Assembly (NCBI GenBank): GCA_964618785.1
Contig: CAZUCY010000003.1
Location: 1 to 64,000 of the forward strand
DNA length: 64,000 nucleotides
Source of the DNA: FEN-1297 sp964618785
GTDB taxonomy: Bacteria > Bacteroidota > Ignavibacteria > Ignavibacteriales > Ignavibacteriaceae
Reading direction: 5' to 3'
Within the stretch, counting starts at the first letter, position 1. Each line of letters begins with the position of its first letter. The notes below the pieces were generated by a model. The model was not told the DNA's origin. It made no database searches and saw only the letters and a program-made list of their open reading frames with translations. The translations under genes were made by a program, and so were the position numbers. Below, in pieces: positions 62,398 through 64,000 of this stretch.

Positions 62398-64000
62398 TTA
62401 CTTTTGGTTCAGGTAATTTATAAAATCTTTTTCCAGTAAAATTTTTACGCCAAGTTTCTTAGCTTTATCTAACTTTGACCCGGCGCTTTCACCGGCAAGT
62501 ACATAATCGGTTTTTTTGCTGACGGAGGACGTAACTTTGCCTCCCAAAGCTATAATTTTTACTCCGGCATCTTCACGGGAAAAATTGGAAAGTGCACCTG
62601 AAAGTACAAAAGTCTTGTTTGTAAAAAAAGAATTTACGGAAGATTTTTTTTCTGATTGAAAATTGAGTCCGCGTTCTTTTAACTTTTTTATAATATTTAT
62701 ATTTTTCTCATTTGAAAAGAATTCTCTTACACTGCCGCAGATACTTGGTCCTATTTCTTGAACTTCCAATATTTCTTCATCCGATGCATTAATTAACGAA
62801 TCTATTGATAAGAAGTGTTCGGCAAGTTTCCTTGCTGCTCCTGCTCCTACATAGCGGATTCCTAATGCAAAAAGGACTTTTTCAAACGGTTGTTTCGCAC
62901 TTTCTTCTATGGCATTAAAAAGATTGTCGACACTTTTCTCACCAATCCGATCAATTGTTATTAATTCCTCACGCTTATCTTTTAAATAGTAAATATCGGC
63001 ATAAGTACGTAGAAATCCCTTCTCAACAAATAATTCAATTAATGATTCACCCAAACCCTCTATATCCATAGCCCCGCGTGAAGCAAAATGTTCAATCCTG
63101 CCTTTGATTTGTGCCGGGCACTCTGTGTTTTCACAATAGTAAGCAACCTCACCTTCCGGCTTATAAAGTGGAGTATCACAAACAGGGCAATTTGCGGGAG
63201 GTTTTTCAGGTTTACCTTTGTGTTTTCTTTCTCTTAAAATAACTGCTACGACTTTAGGAATTACATCGCCGCCCTTTTCAACAACTACTCTATCACCTAT
63301 ATGGATATCTTTTCTTTTAATTTCATTATAGTTATGTAAAGTTGCCCTGCTTATAGTAGAACCGGATAAAAATACAGGCTCAAGTTCTGCTACAGGCGTA
63401 ACTGCGCCCGTACGACCGACCTGCCAAATGATTTTATTGATTGTAGTAAATGCCTGTTTTGCTTTAAATTTAAATGCCACTGCCCAACGTGGCGATTTAG
63501 CTATACTGCCCAAAATCTTTTGCTGTTTTATGGAATTAACCTTTATTACTGCGCCGTCTATCTCATATTCAAGCGATTCCCTTTTTTTTTCCAATTCACG
63601 GCAAGCTTGAAGGGCTTTGTCTATATTTTCACAAAGTTTATGTTCGGGGTTTACATTAAAGTTCAGTTCTTTAAGTATTTTTAAATTTTCAAATTGAGAA
63701 TCAAATTCTTCTTCCGTACTTATTAGCATATATAAAAATATATTTAACGGACGTTTTGCTACAATTTTCGGATCCTGCATTTTTAAAGTTCCCGCGGCCG
63801 AGTTTCTCGGATTAGCAAAAAGCTTTTCCTGCCGCTCTTCTCTTTCTCTATTCAAATTCATGAAATCTTTTATTTTCATAAAGATTTCACCGCGTGCTTC
63901 AAAATCAATTAGTTGATATTTAATCGAATCGGGTTTTTGCAACTTGAGCGGTACGGATTTTATGGTTTTAACGTTGGTTGTAATTTCTTCACCGATAACT
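62398..64000 (-). CDS. ligA: NAD-dependent DNA ligase LigA, partial (5' end outside)
   Basis: LigA seals nicks in replication and repair using NAD. The frame is open from the right window edge (first codons VIGEEITTNVKTIKSVPL) to the TAA at 62398, giving about 534 visible residues; the N-terminal Ia domain and the AMP-accepting lysine motif are beyond the window. Visible in order: the rest of the adenylation domain (ARGEIFM, LFANPRNSAAGTLKMQDP, EIDGAVIKVN, PRWAVAFKFKAKQ), the OB fold (VGRTGAVTPVAEL, IGDRVVVEKGGDVIPKV), a Cys4 zinc finger (CPVCDTPL...YYCENTECP), the HhH domain and a C-terminal BRCT domain (FVLSGALSNFSREDA). It heads a run of four minus-strand genes. Confidence 0.97.
   Translation of the reverse strand, partial: VIGEEITTNVKTIKSVPLKLQKPDSIKYQLIDFEARGEIFMKIKDFMNLNREREERQEKLFANPRNSAAGTLKMQDPKIVAKRPLNIFLYMLISTEEEFDSQFENLKILKELNFNVNPEHKLCENIDKALQACRELEKKRESLEYEIDGAVIKVNSIKQQKILGSIAKSPRWAVAFKFKAKQAFTTINKIIWQVGRTGAVTPVAELEPVFLSGSTISRATLHNYNEIKRKDIHIGDRVVVEKGGDVIPKVVAVILRERKHKGKPEKPPANCPVCDTPLYKPEGEVAYYCENTECPAQIKGRIEHFASRGAMDIEGLGESLIELFVEKGFLRTYADIYYLKDKREELITIDRIGEKSVDNLFNAIEESAKQPFEKVLFALGIRYVGAGAARKLAEHFLSIDSLINASDEEILEVQEIGPSICGSVREFFSNEKNINIIKKLKERGLNFQSEKKSSVNSFFTNKTFVLSGALSNFSREDAGVKIIALGGKVTSSVSKKTDYVLAGESAGSKLDKAKKLGVKILLEKDFINYLNQK

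Overview
The window is AT-rich, densely coding DNA from a member of the Bacteroidota/Ignavibacteriota (Chlorobi-related) lineage. The assignment is inferred from protein families: a type IX secretion (T9SS) C-terminal sorting domain next to a PorV-like protein, a TonB receptor with an N-terminal carboxypeptidase-regulatory-like domain, a DUF5686 protein, a sensor kinase with a Reg_prop propeller, a golvesin-like amidase and Bacteroidota-type P5C dehydrogenase and DPP III. No rRNA, phage structural gene, CRISPR array or complete insertion sequence was seen.

Layout. 1-2.8 kb is an accessory edge: three small membrane proteins and a tyrosine recombinase, all on the minus strand, abut tRNA-Lys(CTT), with a damaged gene fragment on the tRNA's other side. 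3.1-18.3 kb holds an EcsC protein, a large GH2 glycosidase with discoidin modules, a propeller sensor kinase translationally coupled to a HAD hydrolase, a B12-type radical SAM protein, a broken lipoprotein gene and a second putative secreted glycosidase. 18.8-23.8 kb is a nucleotide-sugar operon (rfbA, rfbC, sugar aminotransferase, GDP-fucose synthase, GDP-mannose dehydratase) for surface polysaccharide, followed by a convergent DedA gene. 24.9-35.2 kb carries envelope genes, including a TonB receptor / T9SS cargo / PorV-like triplet. 35-64 kb is mostly housekeeping (PEP carboxylase, cell-wall amidase, DUF5686, DPP III, YchF, P5C dehydrogenase, SerC, DUF1015, CDF transporter, a STAS protein and a partial DNA ligase LigA).

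The most unusual gene is at 58691-60664. It encodes one soluble protein with a CheY-like receiver, a substrate-binding domain of the nitrate/sulfonate (NMT1/NrtA/SsuA) type without an export signal, and a C-terminal CheW domain. It looks like a chemotaxis coupling protein with its own built-in small-molecule sensor.

A second theme is gene damage. Four recognisable genes (about 2742, 15175, 41745 and 57506) each appear to lack a single base, and two more positions (15648 and 61412) carry in-frame stops. Either this is real decay of dispensable genes or the assembly carries indel errors. Several very short reading frames with good ribosome-binding sites and several palindromic intergenic repeats are also recorded with low confidence.
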